Below are positions 43,551-52,918 of a stretch of DNA of 64,000 nucleotides, piece by piece; position 1 is the first letter of the stretch; every line of letters starts with the position of its first letter. Under the pieces are notes generated by a model. It worked only from the letters and a program-made list of their open reading frames with translations. It was not told the DNA's origin and did no database searches. This stretch comes from GCA-2733415 sp964276095 (lineage in GTDB: Bacteria > Bacteroidota > Bacteroidia > Flavobacteriales > Flavobacteriaceae), in contig CAXYDR010000003.1 of assembly GCA_964276095.1 (NCBI GenBank), positions 310,001 through 374,000 on the forward strand, written 5' to 3'. The position numbers and the translations under genes are program-made.

Positions 43551-43593
43551 AATAATAATCACTTAATAACTTGTAAATTAAGTGATTATTATT
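43551..43593 (+). terminator. Terminator of the fad operon
   Basis: 17-bp perfect stem: 43551-43567 pairs with 43577-43593, centred on AATCACTTAAT / ATTAAGTGATT. Its loop also contains the TTG of the next predicted promoter. Confidence 0.75.
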
Positions 43594-43601
43594 TATCTTT
43601 A
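43571..43601 (+). promoter_or_regulatory. Promoter of a second candidate small RNA
   Basis: TTG at 43571-43573, a 20-bp spacer and TATCTTTA at 43594-43601, one mismatch from TAnnTTTG. The same spacing is seen at the candidate RNA promoter at 14195. Confidence 0.4.
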
Positions 43602-43606
43602 TAAAA

Positions 43607-43823
43607 CATAAAATGGGATAGTTGATTTTGTCAAAAAAGGATTATTTTTTTGATGAAAGTAGTAAGAAGAATAAATATGTATCCCATTAACTTCGTGTCT
43701 AATTAAAAAGACTTTAGAGTTAATTAAAGCATCATTTTATTAAATCATGTTTTAAAATAAGTTAATTAGATTATGATAGTTGAAAATCCGTATCAAATTT
43801 TATAATTGATACGGATTTTTTTT
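43607..43823 (+). ncRNA. Candidate structured small RNA after the fad operon
   Basis: The 294-bp gap between the fad operon and the YchJ-like gene contains no ORF but strong complementarity and its own terminator. Pairings: ATGGGATA (43613-43620) with TATCCCAT (43680-43687), closing a hairpin TCAAAAAA/TTTTTTGA (43631-43638, 43646-43653); then TCTAATTAA (43698-43706) with TTAATTAGA (43762-43770), enclosing CTTTA/TAAAG and ATTTTA/TAAAAT hairpins. A transcript of about 215 nt is predicted. I cannot assign a family. The promoter is weaker than at the first candidate, so read-through from fadE is an alternative origin. Confidence 0.42.
43783..43823. terminator. Strong intrinsic terminator
   Basis: AAAATCCGTATCAA (43783-43796) / TTGATACGGATTTT (43806-43819), a perfect 14-bp stem, 9-nt loop and T-run to 43823. 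It can end the candidate RNA on the plus strand and, less strongly, the YchJ-like gene on the minus strand. Confidence 0.88.
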
Positions 43824-43831
43824 ATCATCAA

Positions 43832-44362
43832 TTATACCTCTCCTAAATATACCCAGTGGTTATTTTCTTTCACAAATTTAGAATGCTCATGAATTACTTC
43901 AGCCCCCCCATTCTCTTCAAAATTAGCTTTAAACTCAACTGTTCCTTCAATATCTGAAACACTTCCGCCTGAACTATTCAATACTTCTAAGCATAACCAT
44001 TTAACAGATTTAGTCCACTTTAAAATTTCATCTTGCTCATTAACTGGTCTAGTTGATGAATGATGACTATTCATTAAATACTCTATATTACACAAAGCAT
44101 AAGCTGAATAACGAGAACGCATTAATTGTTCAGCAGTTATAACTGTTTCTATATTACTATGAGCTAGAGCACAACAATCTCCGTAAGATTTTTCACTCCC
44201 ACATGGGCAAACTTCCTTGTATAAATTACTTTTCACTATTAAGGCTTTTAAACGCTGCTTATTCAACAATTTTTCTTCTCTAAGCTTATTCTTTTTCTGA
44301 TTTAAGAGCCTGGTATGCTTAGCTTTATTATTACCATTTTTAACTTTTCCTTGTTTTGACAT
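43832..44362 (-). CDS. YchJ family protein with SEC-C zinc motif
   Basis: 176 residues. The core begins with CPCGSEKSYGDCC (SEC-C type zinc-binding, about residues 52-65) followed by the YchJ middle domain: AEQLMRSRYSAYALCNIEYLMNSHH and a KWTKSVKWLCLEVL strand, ending in HEHSKFVKENNHWVYL. The N-terminal 45 residues are a very basic, lysine-rich extension (KAKHTRLLNQKKNKLREEKLL) not found in short YchJ proteins, which might bind RNA or ribosomes. The biochemical role of the family is unknown. The gene is divergent from the helicase gene. Confidence 0.88.
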   Translation of the reverse strand: MSKQGKVKNGNNKAKHTRLLNQKKNKLREEKLLNKQRLKALIVKSNLYKEVCPCGSEKSYGDCCALAHSNIETVITAEQLMRSRYSAYALCNIEYLMNSHHSSTRPVNEQDEILKWTKSVKWLCLEVLNSSGGSVSDIEGTVEFKANFEENGGAEVIHEHSKFVKENNHWVYLGEV

Positions 44363-44454
44363 ACTGCAAATAATATTAAATATGAAACCAAATTCCTTAA
44401 TCTAGGCAAATTTAACATTTTAAGAAATAACACCTATTCCTTTATGAATTAAAG

Positions 44455-44462
44455 TACCTTTG
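44455..44462 (+). promoter_or_regulatory. -7 box TACCTTTG of the DEAD-box helicase gene
   Basis: Exact TAnnTTTG match ending 5 nt before the ATG at 44468, so the mRNA is predicted to be leaderless. Confidence 0.55.
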
Positions 44463-44467
44463 CCAAC

Positions 44468-45793
44468 ATGGATAAAGTTGTTAAAAGTCAAAAGGAAATA
44501 CTTCGTAAATTAGGGATTGAAAAATTAAACCCTATGCAGGAAGAAGCAAAATTAGCAATCTCTTCCTATGGAGATGTTGTTATCCTATCCCCTACTGGAT
44601 CCGGAAAAACATTATCTTTCCTTTTACCAATAATAAACGAATTAGATCCTAATTGTACTAATGTACAAACATTAATTATAACTCCCTCTAGAGAACTTGC
44701 TATACAAATTGAGCAAGTTACTAAAGAACTTGGTAGTGGATATAAAACGAATGTTGTCTATGGTGGAAGAAATTTTTCAAAAGATAAAATTGACCTAAAA
44801 CATACTCCTACAATACTTATTGGGACTCCTGGTAGAATTGCAGATCATATAAGAAAAGAAACCTTTTCGACTAAAGATATAAAAACTATCGTTTTGGATG
44901 AGTTTGATAAATCATTAGAAATTGGTTTTGAATCTGAAATGAGAGAAATCATTGATGGACTACCAAAAATTGAAAAAAGAATATTAACCTCAGCTACTCA
45001 AGAAGTAGCTATCCCGAGATTTGTAGGATTAACTAATCCTCTTACAATTAATTATCTTGATGAAGGTGTAGCCAAACTTGAGGTGCAAACCATACTCTCA
45101 TCTACAAAAGATAAACTGGAAGCTATAATTACATTACTGAATCATTTAGGTAATAAACCAGGTATTATTTTTTGCAACTACAAAGACTCTATACAAAGAG
45201 TTAGTGACTATTTAAATGATCATGATATTGCTCATGGATGTTTCTATGGTGGATTAGAACAGAAAGATAGAGAAAGAGCTTTAATAAAATTTAGAAACGG
45301 TACACATCAATTATTAATAGCAACTGATTTGGCAGCTAGAGGAATTGATGTGCCTGAAATTAAATTTATCATTCACTATCACTTGCCCTTAAAAGCTCAA
45401 GAATTCACCCATCGAAACGGTAGAACTGCGAGAATGAATAGTGAAGGAACTGCATATGTATTAAAATGGGAAAAAGAAGATACACCTGATTTTATTGAAG
45501 CTTTAAATACCGATAGTTTTATAGCAAATGAACTAACTCAATACAATCAACCGACAACTGATAAATGGGAAACCATTTTTATCTCTGGAGGTCGAAAAGA
45601 TAAAATATCAAAGGGAGATATTGCTGGTTTATTTTGTAAACAAGGAGGACTGAACAGAGATGAATTAGGAATGATAGAAATAAAACCTGACTGTGCCTTT
45701 GTAGCTGTAAAAGCATCAAAAACTAAAAAACTAATTAGTTTAACTAACAATAGTAGACTTAAAAAGAAAAAGGTTCGTATTTCTGTTATCTAA
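44468..45793 (+). CDS. DEAD-box RNA helicase, DbpA-like
   Basis: 441 residues. Q-motif LNPMQEEAK, Walker A SPTGSGKT (41-48), TPSRELA, GTPGR, motif II written DEFD rather than DEAD, SAT motif III, and helicase C motifs ATDLAARGIDVP and HRNGRTAR. The last 75 residues (WETIFISGGRKDKISKGDIAGLFC ... ELGMIEIKPDCAFVAVKA) are a DbpA-type RNA-binding domain, which in E. coli DbpA recognises hairpin 92 of 23S rRNA. A role in 50S subunit assembly is therefore likely. Motif II with Phe instead of Ala is a real but tolerated variation. Confidence 0.92.
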   Translation: MDKVVKSQKEILRKLGIEKLNPMQEEAKLAISSYGDVVILSPTGSGKTLSFLLPIINELDPNCTNVQTLIITPSRELAIQIEQVTKELGSGYKTNVVYGGRNFSKDKIDLKHTPTILIGTPGRIADHIRKETFSTKDIKTIVLDEFDKSLEIGFESEMREIIDGLPKIEKRILTSATQEVAIPRFVGLTNPLTINYLDEGVAKLEVQTILSSTKDKLEAIITLLNHLGNKPGIIFCNYKDSIQRVSDYLNDHDIAHGCFYGGLEQKDRERALIKFRNGTHQLLIATDLAARGIDVPEIKFIIHYHLPLKAQEFTHRNGRTARMNSEGTAYVLKWEKEDTPDFIEALNTDSFIANELTQYNQPTTDKWETIFISGGRKDKISKGDIAGLFCKQGGLNRDELGMIEIKPDCAFVAVKASKTKKLISLTNNSRLKKKKVRISVI

Positions 45794-45831
45794 CAGAGTA
45801 GTTATTCTTAATTAACTTTTTACATTATAAA

Positions 45832-46104
45832 ATGACAAAACAGGAAGTAACTGATTTATTGGAAAGAAACAAGAAATGCTTGTTACAAGAAGTCCAAGAA
45901 AGTAAAGAACTTGTTTTGTTATTAAAGCATTCTACTACTCGAAAACTTACTGATGAAGAGAAAAGTAAAGTAAAAGAACAATTATTAGATATTTGCAAAA
46001 GCATACCATCTTTTACAGTTTTTATGCTCCCTGGCGGAGCATTATTACTTCCATTACTCATTAAGTTTATACCGAACCTATTACCGAGTGCCTTTAGAGA
46101 GTAA
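45832..46104 (+). CDS. Small LETM1-like protein
   Basis: 90 residues. The C-terminal half, PSFTVFMLPGGALLLPLLIKFIPNLLPSAF, matches the conserved signature of the LETM1 ribosome-binding-like domain (LPGG, P-L-L, K, LLPSAF). The N-terminal half is a charged helix (ERNKKCLLQEVQESKELVLLLKH). Full LETM1 proteins are far larger; this is a stand-alone domain piece, 38 bp after the helicase gene and on the same strand. It may be membrane-peripheral. Its function is unknown; a ribosome or ion-homeostasis link is only an analogy. Confidence 0.75.
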   Translation: MTKQEVTDLLERNKKCLLQEVQESKELVLLLKHSTTRKLTDEEKSKVKEQLLDICKSIPSFTVFMLPGGALLLPLLIKFIPNLLPSAFRE

Positions 46105-46181
46105 TAAATCTCTTTACTTCACTCGTTATTTTGTCACAGAAAAACCCTAAATAATTTTCTAAAAAAATATTATCAGTTAGA

Positions 46182-47891
46182 TTAAAAATCAAATTTATAC
46201 GTTATTCCTCCTAAAACCTGAACTTGTTGCACAGGATAACTTTGCCATTTTTCGTAACCTTGACTTGCAATATTATTAGCTTTTAAAAACGCTGTAAAAC
46301 GGTTTGTTATCTGATATTCGACATGAGCATTAGCATCAAAATATCCTTTTAACGTTATTGTATCTGACATGACTAATGTACTAGTACTAAATAATTTATC
46401 CATTCGTTCTCCTACATAAAACAAATTCATTCCACCAGACCACTTTTCTGAGAGTTTGAAATCTCCAAATACAGATGCTTTTAACTCTGGTAAGTTCCAT
46501 GCCTCAAGAGCTTTTTCTGTTGAAAAACTTAAATATTCTCCACTCAATCCAACTGAATAATTCTTTGATATTTGAGCAGAAATTTTTCCTTGAATTTTTA
46601 ATGTATTGACATCGTCATAAAGTACACCAAACGTATTTGCTTTATTAAAATTTTCTGTTTCTAAATCAACATCATTTACTGGATTCATTACATATAAGAC
46701 TTTATTTTGTTCATTTAAATATGAACCTTTTATAGTATAATTAATCTTATTAGATAATTTTCCTTTAAAACCAAGAAAGGCATCAAATTGATTATGGGTT
46801 GGAGTTATTCCCAACATTGGAGCCAAGTACTTGTTTTTCTGCACAAACTTCTCATATGAATTTTGTTGTAAACCACCATCTACACCACCAAAAGCAATTA
46901 CAGTATCATCTATTAAATTGTATGAAGCATTTATTTTAGGATACACATAAAAATCTGAATCGCTATTCTCACTATCCAATCCAAATACGAATTCAGCTCC
47001 TAAATTCACAACTAAATCATCTTGTATATATTTATATGAAGGATGTACACCTGTTTTTAAATACGAATATTTTAACCCTAGAGGAACCGCTTTAAATTCA
47101 CCTCCAACATAATCTATTGTTGCATTAAATTTGATATTGTAATCTAATATTTCAAATTCAAACTCTGGAGTAATTACAATGCTATTTTCTGAAGCTTCAT
47201 ACGTATCCCAAAACCTACTATATTTTATAGCTCCTCCTTTGAAAAAAGAATCATCTACTTGTATGTTACCATTTAGTCCTCCGGTAAAATATGTGTGAGA
47301 CGCATCAATATTTGCACGTTGTAAATCAGTTAACTCATACGAAGTACCATACCAATTATATTGCTGATGTTTAAACAATCCCTCAATTTGATATGATAAA
47401 CCTTTGTCTCTTTTTGAATAGGTCAAACTTAAATCAGTGTCATAAAACTTATCATCTAATTGCACTTCTTTTATTTCTCCTTGAGCTGAGTGATGATTTA
47501 ATCCAACGGTAAAATTATCCGTACTATTAATTGGTAAAGTTGCATAAAATTCAGCTAATACGTTTAAGTAATTCCCAATTGCTAAAGAAGCGTAGTTATT
47601 ATATAACTTTTTAAGAGCCAGTTTTTCAACTACTGCAGCTTTTCCTTTTGAAGGTGTGAAAGTTGATGCTACAGGTATTGAAAAAATCGTATATGATAAC
47701 AACTTCCTCCTTAAATCAATATCATCTACTATTACCGGAATTTCTTTAACCTTAAATGCATCAGAAACTGTTGGCGCATATGGCTTAACTACATTAATCA
47801 CCTCAGTACCTATATTGTCTTCTTCCTCTTGTGAGAATGAAAATTGTACTGAAAAAATTAGTATTAGTATGTATAATGTGTGTTTTGTCAT
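46182..47891 (-). CDS. Outer-membrane beta-barrel protein (TonB-dependent receptor-like, no plug)
   Basis: 569 residues from the ATG whose complement is 47889-47891, chosen because it begins the signal peptide MTKHTLYILILIFSVQFSFSQ; the longer reading adds 16 residues before it. The rest alternates aromatic and polar residues in repeated amphipathic strands and ends in a beta-signal (VLGGITYKFDF, terminal Phe), as in outer-membrane barrels. No plug domain or TonB box is visible, though relatives are annotated as TonB-dependent receptors. It lies directly downstream of the giant TPR gene (112 bp), suggesting a complex. Confidence 0.78.
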   Translation of the reverse strand: MTKHTLYILILIFSVQFSFSQEEEDNIGTEVINVVKPYAPTVSDAFKVKEIPVIVDDIDLRRKLLSYTIFSIPVASTFTPSKGKAAVVEKLALKKLYNNYASLAIGNYLNVLAEFYATLPINSTDNFTVGLNHHSAQGEIKEVQLDDKFYDTDLSLTYSKRDKGLSYQIEGLFKHQQYNWYGTSYELTDLQRANIDASHTYFTGGLNGNIQVDDSFFKGGAIKYSRFWDTYEASENSIVITPEFEFEILDYNIKFNATIDYVGGEFKAVPLGLKYSYLKTGVHPSYKYIQDDLVVNLGAEFVFGLDSENSDSDFYVYPKINASYNLIDDTVIAFGGVDGGLQQNSYEKFVQKNKYLAPMLGITPTHNQFDAFLGFKGKLSNKINYTIKGSYLNEQNKVLYVMNPVNDVDLETENFNKANTFGVLYDDVNTLKIQGKISAQISKNYSVGLSGEYLSFSTEKALEAWNLPELKASVFGDFKLSEKWSGGMNLFYVGERMDKLFSTSTLVMSDTITLKGYFDANAHVEYQITNRFTAFLKANNIASQGYEKWQSYPVQQVQVLGGITYKFDF

Positions 47892-48003
47892 CTTATATTT
47901 TTTTAATAATTCTACCTCATTTCTGATGATAGAAATCAATATATTAAATATGAATCAATTTTATAGTTTGTTGCTATCCTCAAAATGAAAACTCATTAAT
48001 GAG

Positions 48004-51000
48004 TTAATTTCCATCAATATCATTTTCTTGATCCATATCATCCTCTTCTTCAATTGGATCGACATTAATCGAAGAGTTTCTTTTTGCTTCTTCAGTTTTT
48101 ATTCTTTGTAATTCTGATTTTGCGTTTTTAACGATATCTTCATATTGAGTAAAATTCTCTATTACTTTTTCTAATATAAAAGTAGCTTGATAAGAATCTT
48201 CTAATTCATAAAAGTTTTTAGCCATTAACACTAATCCTTTTGCTGCAAAATATTTGTGCCCAGAATAATCTCTCGTCAAACTTTGTATTTTCACATTAGA
48301 TGCAGAGTAATCATTATCTTTATTTGTGAAATAAGCATCATAATACAATGCTTCTGCAGCTAAAGAACCTTTAGCTATTTCCTGTACATTTTTATATGCA
48401 ATTCTAGCCTTACTCTCATCACCAGTTTGCAATGCTGATCTTGCTATTATTACTTGAGCATCACTTTTTACGGCATCTTCCATTTTTACATTTTGCAATA
48501 CTTTTTCCGCATATACAACTGCATCTTGGTAATTCCCTAATTCGTAATTAGATTTCATTAAATTAGATTGCGCATAAATTTTATTCTGCGGAAAATCAGC
48601 CTCATTTTCTAATCTTGTTAAAATCGACTTTGCTTCTTGCCAATTTTTATTTTCTAAATATACTTGCGACAACTGAGCCAATGCTTGCTCAGTAAATACA
48701 TTACGTTCCTTTTCAATTACATATATATAATGAGGAATTGTAGCCGATTTTTCATCAATTTTAAAATGTAATTGTCCTAAATAAAAATGTGCTTTAGTGG
48801 CATTAATTCCATTTGGAAAACTGGATAAATACCCCGTAAAACTAGTAATAGCCTTTTTAACATTATTTTCTAAAAACAGTTTTTCAGCAGCTTCATAAGT
48901 AGTATTATCTAAATCGGCATCGGAAACCTCAACAAAATCTAAACTCTTTACCCATGTAACATACTCATTAACTCTATCTAAATCTACATATATCAAACGA
49001 GCTGTTGCTACAGCCTGATTGGCTTCTGAAGATCCTGGGTAATTTGCTGCCACTTGCTTAAATTTATTCAAAGCTTGCTCATTAGCATTATTGTTATAGT
49101 GTACTAATCCCTGTTTTAATAAACCTCTTGACGCATATGAACTTTTAGGGTACTTATATAATAATTGATTAAATGTTTTAATTGCTAATGATGTCTTGTT
49201 TATTAAAACATATGTGTTTCCTAATTCAAATAATGCATCATCTGTATATTGAGAGTTTGGGTAATCCGCAAGAAACAGTTTCAAATCTGTTATTTTTTCT
49301 GCGCTTTTTCCAACAAAACCATAGGATATTGCTTTTTGGAAATGCGCATAATCGGAATCAACTCCATTTTTTTTCTTCACTTCATTATAAGCTTCCATTG
49401 CTTTCCAATAGTCCATAGTTACAAAATAACTATCCCCTAAACGTAAATATGAATCTATTAACCTCAGCTTGTCTTTTTTATTTACTTCAATAAAGCTTGA
49501 AAAATATGGTATTGCTTGTTGATACTCTTTTTGTTTAAAATATCCGTATCCTAATTGGTAATTTAGGTTTTTAGCCTCCGTGTACTGAGCTATACTATCG
49601 TTTAAAGCAAACTCTTTATAACCAACTACTGCATCTTGATAATTATCTAATAAATAATTACATTCAGCTTTCCAATATTGTGCTCTAGCTGTAAATTTTT
49701 GAGTTCTTGGTTCTTTTAATGACTTATCAAAATGAACTCCCGCTTGACTAAACAAGCCTTCATTAAACAACTCTATTGCTCTATAAAACGCTACTTTCTG
49801 AAATGCTGTTTTATAATTTAAACCACTTTTATTATCTAATAAAATTAAAGCTTCTTTATAATTTTTTGACGTAATATATGAGTCTATTAATAAATTTTCA
49901 ATTTCGATTTTCTCTGATGAACTTGGATATGACCTAATATAATTTGATAATACTTCTGGTACGGATTGATATGGATTTCCTACCTCATAGCTCAACTTTG
50001 CGTAATTTAACGCAGCATCTGCTTTCATTTTAGAATCAAAATCCATTTCTGAGGCATTTTTAAATGCATTTAACGCCTCGTTTTTCTTATCAATTTTTAA
50101 ATAACATTCCGCTAAATGATAGTATGCATTTTGAGCAACTGAATTTTCTCCATCAATAATTTTATTGAATTCTGAAATTGCAGCTTGAAATTCATTACGT
50201 TTATAATACACATATCCCAATTGATAATAATCTGTATTGGTCCATTTTCCTTTTTTTCCTTTATATTCTTTTAAATAAGATAATGCCTTGTCATACTTTT
50301 TCAAATTAAAAAAACTTTCCCCAATAATTTTATTTAATTGTGAGCGCTCTTCATCATCCATAGCTAATGGCAAACGTTGACTCGCTAAATCAATAGCTTT
50401 ATCAAAATTTCCTAATTTAAAATTCATGTCGGCTTGAAAATAAGCCATCTTTTCTTGATATTTTTCTTGGTCTTGTACTTGATTAAAATATGATGAAGCT
50501 TCATTATAATCATCACCTTGATATGCTAAAAACCCTAAGTAGTATTTGGCCTGAGCACCATATAATTCAGAATCTTCAATTTTATTGAAATACTTTTTAG
50601 CTTTCTTTTTTTGATTTGTGTGAAATAACGAATATCCTTTCTTAAATGAATAGTGCTCTTTTTCTTTTCCCCTTAAGTTCCCATCATCAACTCTGTCATA
50701 CCATTTTAACGCATAAGCATACTTACTATTTCTAAAATAATAATCCCCCACATCATTAAAGGCTGCGTTACGTTTGTTACTAGTTGGATAATCTTCAACA
50801 AAGCGCTCCATTAATTCATCGGCATTTCGCTGATTTAACCTCACTGCACTATTGGCTATATAATATGCACAGTTTCCTCTTACCTGGGTATCGTCAGTTG
50901 TATTCTTAATTTTTTCAAATAAAGTTTGAGAAACTAAATATTGTTCTGACTTATATAATGATAATGCTTTGTTATATGCTACATTATCATGTGTATATAT

Positions 51001-51075
51001 TTTTGTTTGCTGGGCATTACTTTTTCCTATTATAAAAAACAGGAGTAACACCAATATAACATGTTGCTTTTTCAT
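48004..51075 (-). CDS. Large secreted tetratricopeptide-repeat protein
   Basis: 1023 residues from the ATG complementary to 51073-51075, which starts a signal peptide (MKKQHVILVLLLFFIIGKSNAQQ); the ORF can be extended 24 residues upstream but that segment is not signal-like. Almost the whole mature protein is TPR/Sel1-like helical repeats, seen as recurring A-x-Y-x-L/G ... F-x-K patterns (YALKWYDRVDD, YNEASSYFNQVQD, YDKALSYLKEYKG, YQQAIPYFSSFIE, SLAIKTFNQLLYKYPKSSYA). The tail is very acidic. It is probably a periplasmic scaffold, and its gene precedes that of a barrel protein on the same strand. Confidence 0.85.
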   Translation of the reverse strand: MKKQHVILVLLLFFIIGKSNAQQTKIYTHDNVAYNKALSLYKSEQYLVSQTLFEKIKNTTDDTQVRGNCAYYIANSAVRLNQRNADELMERFVEDYPTSNKRNAAFNDVGDYYFRNSKYAYALKWYDRVDDGNLRGKEKEHYSFKKGYSLFHTNQKKKAKKYFNKIEDSELYGAQAKYYLGFLAYQGDDYNEASSYFNQVQDQEKYQEKMAYFQADMNFKLGNFDKAIDLASQRLPLAMDDEERSQLNKIIGESFFNLKKYDKALSYLKEYKGKKGKWTNTDYYQLGYVYYKRNEFQAAISEFNKIIDGENSVAQNAYYHLAECYLKIDKKNEALNAFKNASEMDFDSKMKADAALNYAKLSYEVGNPYQSVPEVLSNYIRSYPSSSEKIEIENLLIDSYITSKNYKEALILLDNKSGLNYKTAFQKVAFYRAIELFNEGLFSQAGVHFDKSLKEPRTQKFTARAQYWKAECNYLLDNYQDAVVGYKEFALNDSIAQYTEAKNLNYQLGYGYFKQKEYQQAIPYFSSFIEVNKKDKLRLIDSYLRLGDSYFVTMDYWKAMEAYNEVKKKNGVDSDYAHFQKAISYGFVGKSAEKITDLKLFLADYPNSQYTDDALFELGNTYVLINKTSLAIKTFNQLLYKYPKSSYASRGLLKQGLVHYNNNANEQALNKFKQVAANYPGSSEANQAVATARLIYVDLDRVNEYVTWVKSLDFVEVSDADLDNTTYEAAEKLFLENNVKKAITSFTGYLSSFPNGINATKAHFYLGQLHFKIDEKSATIPHYIYVIEKERNVFTEQALAQLSQVYLENKNWQEAKSILTRLENEADFPQNKIYAQSNLMKSNYELGNYQDAVVYAEKVLQNVKMEDAVKSDAQVIIARSALQTGDESKARIAYKNVQEIAKGSLAAEALYYDAYFTNKDNDYSASNVKIQSLTRDYSGHKYFAAKGLVLMAKNFYELEDSYQATFILEKVIENFTQYEDIVKNAKSELQRIKTEEAKRNSSINVDPIEEEDDMDQENDIDGN

Positions 51076-51281
51076 AAAAATATTTTGAAAATTGTTGCTC
51101 AAAAAACGAGTATAAAAATACTGTAAGCTATCATGAATAACGAACAAATATGAAGTTAATTATGTGAACTTATTAAACATTTTATTAACTACTCCTTTTA
51201 CTAACATTCAAATCAAAAAAAAACATATATTTTACTTAAGAATAACTTTTTGTCTTACTTTTACCTTATAAACTACTTTTT

Positions 51282-51965
51282 ATGTCAACTACTGTTCTAG
51301 AATTAAAAGACGCCTCTATTTTTCAAAAAGAAAACCTTGTTCTTTCTAATGTTAATTTAAAAATTAACAAAGGAGAATTTATTTACTTGATTGGAAAAAC
51401 GGGGTCTGGTAAAAGTAGTTTTATGAAAACTTTATATGCTGATTTACCTTTACAAAAAGGAGAAGGATCGATAGTCGGACATGATCTTGCTTTATTAAAA
51501 GAAAAAGAAATTCCTTATTTAAGAAGGAAATTGGGTATTGTATTTCAAGATTTTAAACTATTAAGTGATAGAACAATTTTTGAGAATTTAGAATTTGTTT
51601 TAAAAGCTACTGGCTGGAAAAACAAAAATGAAATGAAACTTAAAATTGAAGCTGTTTTAACTAAAGTTGGAATGGAATCAAAAGGTTTTAAACACCCTCA
51701 TCAACTTTCTGGTGGAGAGCAACAACGCATTGCCATAGCTAGAGCTTTACTTAACGACCCCGAATTAATTTTAGCCGATGAACCTACCGGTAATCTTGAT
51801 CCGCAAACGAGCATAGAAGTAATGGCTATTTTAAGAGAAATAAATCAAAATGGAAATACCATTTTAATGGCTACTCATGATTATGCCTTAATACTAAAGT
51901 TTCCATCTAAAACATTAAAGCTTCAGGATAATAAAATATTTGAAGTTGTGCAGAAGAAAAATTAA
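51282..51965 (+). CDS. ftsE: Cell division ATP-binding protein FtsE
   Basis: 227 residues, a single ABC ATPase domain. Walker A is GKTGSGKSS (38-46), the Q-loop is VFQDFKLL, the signature is LSGGEQQR, Walker B is LILADEPTGN and the H-loop is ATHDYALI. The LRRKLGIVFQDFKLL block is typical of FtsE. With FtsX it would control periplasmic peptidoglycan hydrolases during division. No ftsX is adjacent, so the partner must be elsewhere. LolD is the main alternative. It is divergent from the TPR gene with a 206-bp gap. Confidence 0.88.
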   Translation: MSTTVLELKDASIFQKENLVLSNVNLKINKGEFIYLIGKTGSGKSSFMKTLYADLPLQKGEGSIVGHDLALLKEKEIPYLRRKLGIVFQDFKLLSDRTIFENLEFVLKATGWKNKNEMKLKIEAVLTKVGMESKGFKHPHQLSGGEQQRIAIARALLNDPELILADEPTGNLDPQTSIEVMAILREINQNGNTILMATHDYALILKFPSKTLKLQDNKIFEVVQKKN

Positions 51966-52003
51966 GGCATTTTAGCAGTCTTAATTCCTAAAGCAATTCA
52001 ACC

Positions 52004-52822
52004 TTACTTTTTATAAATATGTGGGTTTTTACGTATCCCCTTTTTAAAAAACTTTCGCACAACCATACGTATTTTATTATCAAAATTCAAAAGAAGGTTT
52101 CTTAGTTTTTGATCTGGTCTCCCTACAAATGAAGTTACATGAAATTCCTTATGACCTATTAAAGCTTCCTTTGAAAAATAATAATTTGAAATACATTTTC
52201 TTGAACCATTGACAAGTACCTTGTTTACTGAGTGAAATGACGCATTATGTGTCGCCATGACTACAAGTCTATTTTGAAAACTTTCAACTTCAATAGCTCT
52301 TCCTTTTATACCATTAGGCCACAGTTCCAGGTTACCACCATTTTCTTTTTTCCAATTTGGAGTAACATAATATAGCAAGTTTAACACTCTCCACTTATCT
52401 CTTTGATTATCATGAGAGTTATCAAGGTGTGGATTTAAAAAACAATCTTTATTCATTAAAGACAAACCACCTGCATACAAATTTTCATCTGCTTCAATTA
52501 CAGATTGAATCCCACATATTTCTTGAATAATTGTTACTATCCTTTCATCCTGAAAAGCATACAAAATTTCTTCCAATAAAGATTCATGATTATCCATCTG
52601 AGCAGAAACGTATTTGCATTGTTTCATACTTTTCTTTAATGTGAGTTCTGATATATTTGGAAAAAATGCATTCGCTTTATCTACCACTTCTTGAGGCAAA
52701 AGGTTATCAATATAAAAATAACCGATTTCTGGTTTAGACTTTGAATACATCAATGACAAATCCCCTTTAGCTTCCTCTAGTTGCTTTAAAATTATATCCG
52801 CCAACTCTTTTCTTTGCATCAT
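52004..52822 (-). CDS. 2-oxoglutarate/Fe(II)-dependent oxygenase (prolyl 4-hydroxylase-like)
   Basis: 272 residues. The facial triad is visible as His132 and Asp134 in NPHLDNSHD and His197 in ASFHSVNKV, with Arg208 (NGSRKCISNYYF) as the 2-oxoglutarate-binding residue. The double-stranded beta-helix core is WRVLNLLYYV and GGNLELWP. Such enzymes hydroxylate proteins, lipids or sugar side chains. It stands at the edge of the polysaccharide locus, divergent from the first glycosyltransferase, so it may modify a glycan or a polymer-linked amino acid; this is inference. Confidence 0.85.
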   Translation of the reverse strand: MMQRKELADIILKQLEEAKGDLSLMYSKSKPEIGYFYIDNLLPQEVVDKANAFFPNISELTLKKSMKQCKYVSAQMDNHESLLEEILYAFQDERIVTIIQEICGIQSVIEADENLYAGGLSLMNKDCFLNPHLDNSHDNQRDKWRVLNLLYYVTPNWKKENGGNLELWPNGIKGRAIEVESFQNRLVVMATHNASFHSVNKVLVNGSRKCISNYYFSKEALIGHKEFHVTSFVGRPDQKLRNLLLNFDNKIRMVVRKFFKKGIRKNPHIYKK

Positions 52823-52918
52823 AATTTACTTATCTAATTCAAAAATACATTTTTAATTCAGTAACATTGATTCATAACTACAATTTTTGCATCTTTACCA
52901 TAAGTAAAAGAATACCAA

